Below are positions 4,418 to 6,706 of a DNA stretch of 6,706 nt, piece by piece. This stretch comes from Thermoplasmata archaeon (GTDB lineage: Archaea > Thermoplasmatota > Thermoplasmata > Halarchaeoplasmatales > Halarchaeoplasmataceae). The stretch spans positions 1 to 6,706 of the forward strand of contig JAFDTZ010000112.1 in the NCBI GenBank assembly GCA_019594305.1. The letters are read 5' to 3'. Made by a program: the position numbers and the translations under genes. Numbering within the stretch: the stretch's first letter is position 1; each line of letters begins with the position of its first letter. Below the pieces are notes generated by a model. That model saw only the letters and a list, made by a program, of their open reading frames with translations. It had not been told where the DNA came from and did not search any database.

Positions 4418-6706
4418 TTAATTCGTCTCGCCGTGAACGATCACATTATCGATGTAGAGTCCGCCGTCTGTGTTATCATCTTCGTAGGGGGCGTATGCTT
4501 CGTTGGCATTGGTGAATACTCGGAAGCGCATGCGTACTATATTTCCGCTGTAGTCCGAAAGGTCGATGTTTAATTTCGACAGTTCACCGGCGGTGGTCCA
4601 ATTGTTTGTAGCCGGACTACCGGATATTCCGGAAGCCGTGCGTAAGCCCACGTTGATGGCTTCCCAGTTTCTTCCGCCGTCGGTGGTTATTTCGACACGG
4701 AAGCCGTCCGGTGGACTGCCAGAATCGGAGTTGATATTGAACTTGAAATCCGCTGTGAAGTTCGCTGTTCTAGCGTTTGTCAAGTCGATGGACGAAGTTA
4801 CCAGCCGGTTGTCTATTCCCTTTTGGAACCAGCCATCGTTTGGATCAGCGTTCCGCCACGCTCGACTTGTTGATACCCCATCGGAACCTACGACACCATC
4901 TTCAAGATGCCACACGTCGTGTGTGCCCTCGTGGATATTACCGGGTAAATTACCTTCTCTGGTGACAACCACACTGACATCGTCGATGAGCCATCCGCCT
5001 GGACGCAGCCCACCACCGTACTGTTTGTAGTAGAACCGTACACGGACGGTATCGAGTTTTTCATCGGGTATCTGGTATTCATCCCGCAGTAAATTAAGAC
5101 GTACGAACTCCCACTGCATGGTGCCTGCGGCGGATTTACCGTTCCAGCACCATTTTATTTCGTTACCGAAGGAGTCTTCCGGCAGATCGACCTGCAGAAG
5201 CAGATTTCCCGTATACGGACCTACCGTCGGCTTGATGTACCTCCACATCATACCGTTTCCGTCGCTCCTGGCATCCTCGGGGTCGTGATAACCTATCTCT
5301 ATGAAAGCACCGTTAACACCCTGTATCAGCCTGTATTTATGCATGAACGTAAGCCATGCTTCCGATGTATTGGTAAGGTCTAGTGCCGGAGTAACGGCGT
5401 ACTTATCCACGTTTGGTATTTCTTCTTCTTCTTCTTCTGTTAGTTGTTCATCGTCTGTACCCATTATGGTGTTGGACGGAGGTACGCTGGTGAGGTTCTG
5501 TGGGCCTGTGAGTAGGAAACCGATAGTATCAAAGATATCTTCAAGATCTCCTGGATCTGGTGCATAGAAGTATTCGGCTTCGGAGGTGTTAGCGATCCGC
5601 CATAGATTATACTCAACGGTGCCGGCTTCCCACGTTCTCTTGTCATCATCGATCCGTTCTATCAAATAATTTTCATCACCTGCACTATCAAAATTGGGTG
5701 CGGGATTCCAATCTACTTCGTCTACATCTTCATCATCAAGACTTGGATTGTGCTCTAAACCTAGACCTATGGTGAAAATAGGTATAGGTGCATCAAGGAG
5801 ACCGCGTCTACGGCCTATATCGAAACCGGGATGATCACCGACTTCTGTCCAGTCCCCTGGTTCGTGTGGACCGACGTAATCGGAGGAAAACCTGTACTTA
5901 CCAAAACGACTACCATCTGGGCCATCTCCATAGTCTCTTTCAGGAAAACCGTATTCATCTTCCATCGCATGCCACGGAGCCCATGCTTTGCTACCTGTTT
6001 CCCATTGTCCCGGGTTTGCAGCGTGAAGTGCTGCGGATTTATCCGCCCCGGCACCAAGAGTTACAACCGCAGGAGTCAATGTAGCTGCATGTTCATCCTC
6101 TAACCGTTTATTCATAACATCCCTATACGCACCGCCTGTACCATCCCACATGAAGGTCTTGGAGCATCCTCCTTCAAATCCATATTCTTCAAGCCCATAT
6201 TCTACAATTGCATCATCATCTCCACCGATAGCGTCTATTACACCTAATATTTCTTCCCTATGATCCCGCAAAAGAAGAGGTTCTCTAACTCTTATGGCCT
6301 CACCGTCTGGGTCATCATCGGTTTCCTCTGTAAATGCCCAAACTCCCACCATAGATTCATTGGATAATTCATTCACCAAATGCTTAGCTGCTCGTGTAGC
6401 ATGCCTTATCCATAGTTCCCCCTCATACACCATCCCATGTGTACCATGAGTCATATGATGGGAATTATCAATAACGATACTCACAATAGCATCCGGCTTT
6501 ATCCCTATCCTACCCTGCGGTTCGTACATAAAGTAGCTGTCCGGTTGGCTGTATGCATCATCGCTATAATTCTGCACTTGTTCATGTGTCATACTCCAGT
6601 CCCAGTCATCTGCTACATTGGTCTCAAGATCGCCGTAAAGGTCGCCCATGAAGTCGAGAGCGGCTTCGTTCTCACCGCTGATACGTGCTATCTGGGCTTC
6701 GTGTCT
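4418..6706 (-). CDS. Large acidic surface protein: vWA-like domain plus two MAM/immune-inhibitor-A-like beta-sandwiches (N-terminus beyond window)
   Basis: The minus-strand frame is open from the right edge to TAA at 4418-4420 (762 codons). The ATG at 6649 is preceded in frame by 19 sense codons with no stop, so it is probably internal. Numbering from that ATG: residues 52-380 form a vWA-like domain, from IVSIVIDNSHHM (55-66) to IPIFTIGLG (289-297) and the typical end LWRIANTSEAEYFYAPDP with DLEDIFDTIG (349-377). The MIDAS is eroded (D61, S63, then H65), and about 120 residues rich in D/G/W (160-285) are inserted. A Glu-rich linker (401-410) follows, then two beta-sandwiches (413-563 and 577-742) ending GGWLIDDVSVV and GGLYIDNVIV. 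Such sandwiches occur in secreted peptidases and adhesins (family knowledge). There is no C-terminal anchor or membrane segment, so export and anchoring signals must lie upstream of the window. The likely role is adhesion or surface structure (inference); no enzyme active site is seen. G+C appears higher than in the neighbouring glycan genes. Confidence 0.85.
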   Translation of the reverse strand, partial: RHEAQIARISGENEAALDFMGDLYGDLETNVADDWDWSMTHEQVQNYSDDAYSQPDSYFMYEPQGRIGIKPDAIVSIVIDNSHHMTHGTHGMVYEGELWIRHATRAAKHLVNELSNESMVGVWAFTEETDDDPDGEAIRVREPLLLRDHREEILGVIDAIGGDDDAIVEYGLEEYGFEGGCSKTFMWDGTGGAYRDVMNKRLEDEHAATLTPAVVTLGAGADKSAALHAANPGQWETGSKAWAPWHAMEDEYGFPERDYGDGPDGSRFGKYRFSSDYVGPHEPGDWTEVGDHPGFDIGRRRGLLDAPIPIFTIGLGLEHNPSLDDEDVDEVDWNPAPNFDSAGDENYLIERIDDDKRTWEAGTVEYNLWRIANTSEAEYFYAPDPGDLEDIFDTIGFLLTGPQNLTSVPPSNTIMGTDDEQLTEEEEEEIPNVDKYAVTPALDLTNTSEAWLTFMHKYRLIQGVNGAFIEIGYHDPEDARSDGNGMMWRYIKPTVGPYTGNLLLQVDLPEDSFGNEIKWCWNGKSAAGTMQWEFVRLNLLRDEYQIPDEKLDTVRVRFYYKQYGGGLRPGGWLIDDVSVVVTREGNLPGNIHEGTHDVWHLEDGVVGSDGVSTSRAWRNADPNDGWFQKGIDNRLVTSSIDLTNARTANFTADFKFNINSDSGSPPDGFRVEITTDGGRNWEAINVGLRTASGISGSPATNNWTTAGELSKLNIDLSDYSGNIVRMRFRVFTNANEAYAPYEDDNTDGGLYIDNVIVHGETN
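5420..5437 (-). repeat. (GAA)6 trinucleotide repeat coding a Glu6 run
   Basis: Six perfect GAA codons on the minus strand (TTC on plus) encode Glu405-410 in the linker between the vWA domain and the first beta-sandwich. Identical codons, rather than a GAA/GAG mix, suggest a slippage-prone tract. Length changes by whole units would keep the frame and only alter linker length. Confidence 0.7.

Noticed and set aside
4312..4515. 67-codon plus-strand frame starting with MKTLFKDD, preceded by GTTTAATCATG as at the DUF354 start
   Set aside because: Its second half is antisense to the vWA protein and turns into an Arg/His/Cys-rich shadow composition. No good TATA box lies about 28 bases upstream and no Shine-Dalgarno is seen.
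4566..5030. 154-codon plus-strand open frame
   Set aside because: It lies wholly antisense to the beta-sandwich region of the large protein and has no recognisable domain; the minus-strand protein has clear domain structure here.
1..6706. Mobile element, CRISPR array, tRNA or defence system
   Set aside because: I saw no transposase or integrase motifs, regularly spaced repeats, tRNA-like cloverleaf or known defence domains. The vWA protein lacks AAA+ or nuclease partners that would suggest a defence role.

Overview
The window looks like a piece of an archaeal chromosome, probably euryarchaeal or Thermoplasmatota-like; the lineage is inferred and cannot be fixed from this sequence. Three genes (starts at 1858 minus, 1942 plus and 2993 plus) each have an A/T-rich, TATA-box-like element centred about 28-30 bases before the start codon and no Shine-Dalgarno sequence. 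That is the layout of archaeal leaderless transcripts. The one gene that follows another in an operon (start at 725 minus) does have a Shine-Dalgarno-like AGGTGG. The DUF354 family and the N-acetylmannosaminuronate dehydrogenase are also common in archaeal glycan loci.

Layout. Bases 1-1858 (minus strand) hold a two-gene operon: a six-hairpin (alpha/alpha toroid) protein of the VpsJ-like polysaccharide-biosynthesis type, then a sulfatase/alkaline-phosphatase-superfamily enzyme. The second gene overlaps the first by four bases (GTGA), starts with GTG and runs off the left edge. An 83-base divergent promoter region (1859-1941) separates this operon from plus-strand genes: a DUF354 GT-B-like protein (1942-2943) and a UDP-N-acetyl-D-mannosamine dehydrogenase (2993-4225), which appears to have its own TATA box. 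A 192-base convergent gap (4226-4417) carries two 14-base palindromic units set 15 bases apart. From 4418 to the right edge (minus strand) lies a large acidic protein, open at its N-terminus. It has a von Willebrand factor A-like domain with a degenerate metal site, a Glu-rich linker and two tandem MAM/immune-inhibitor-A-like beta-sandwiches.

How the genes may work together. The first four genes look like part of a surface-glycan locus. The dehydrogenase makes UDP-ManNAcA, the DUF354 protein is a probable glycosyltransferase or sugar-nucleotide epimerase relative, and the toroid plus phosphoesterase-like pair probably modifies or processes the glycan. The large vWA protein has the build of an extracellular adhesion or surface protein. 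It is convergent with the cluster and appears somewhat richer in G+C, so it need not belong to the same pathway. I found no RNA gene, CRISPR array, transposon or clearly new multi-gene system. The most unusual points are the Thr (not Cys/Ser) at the sulfatase nucleophile position, the eroded metal site of the vWA domain, and the paired palindromes.
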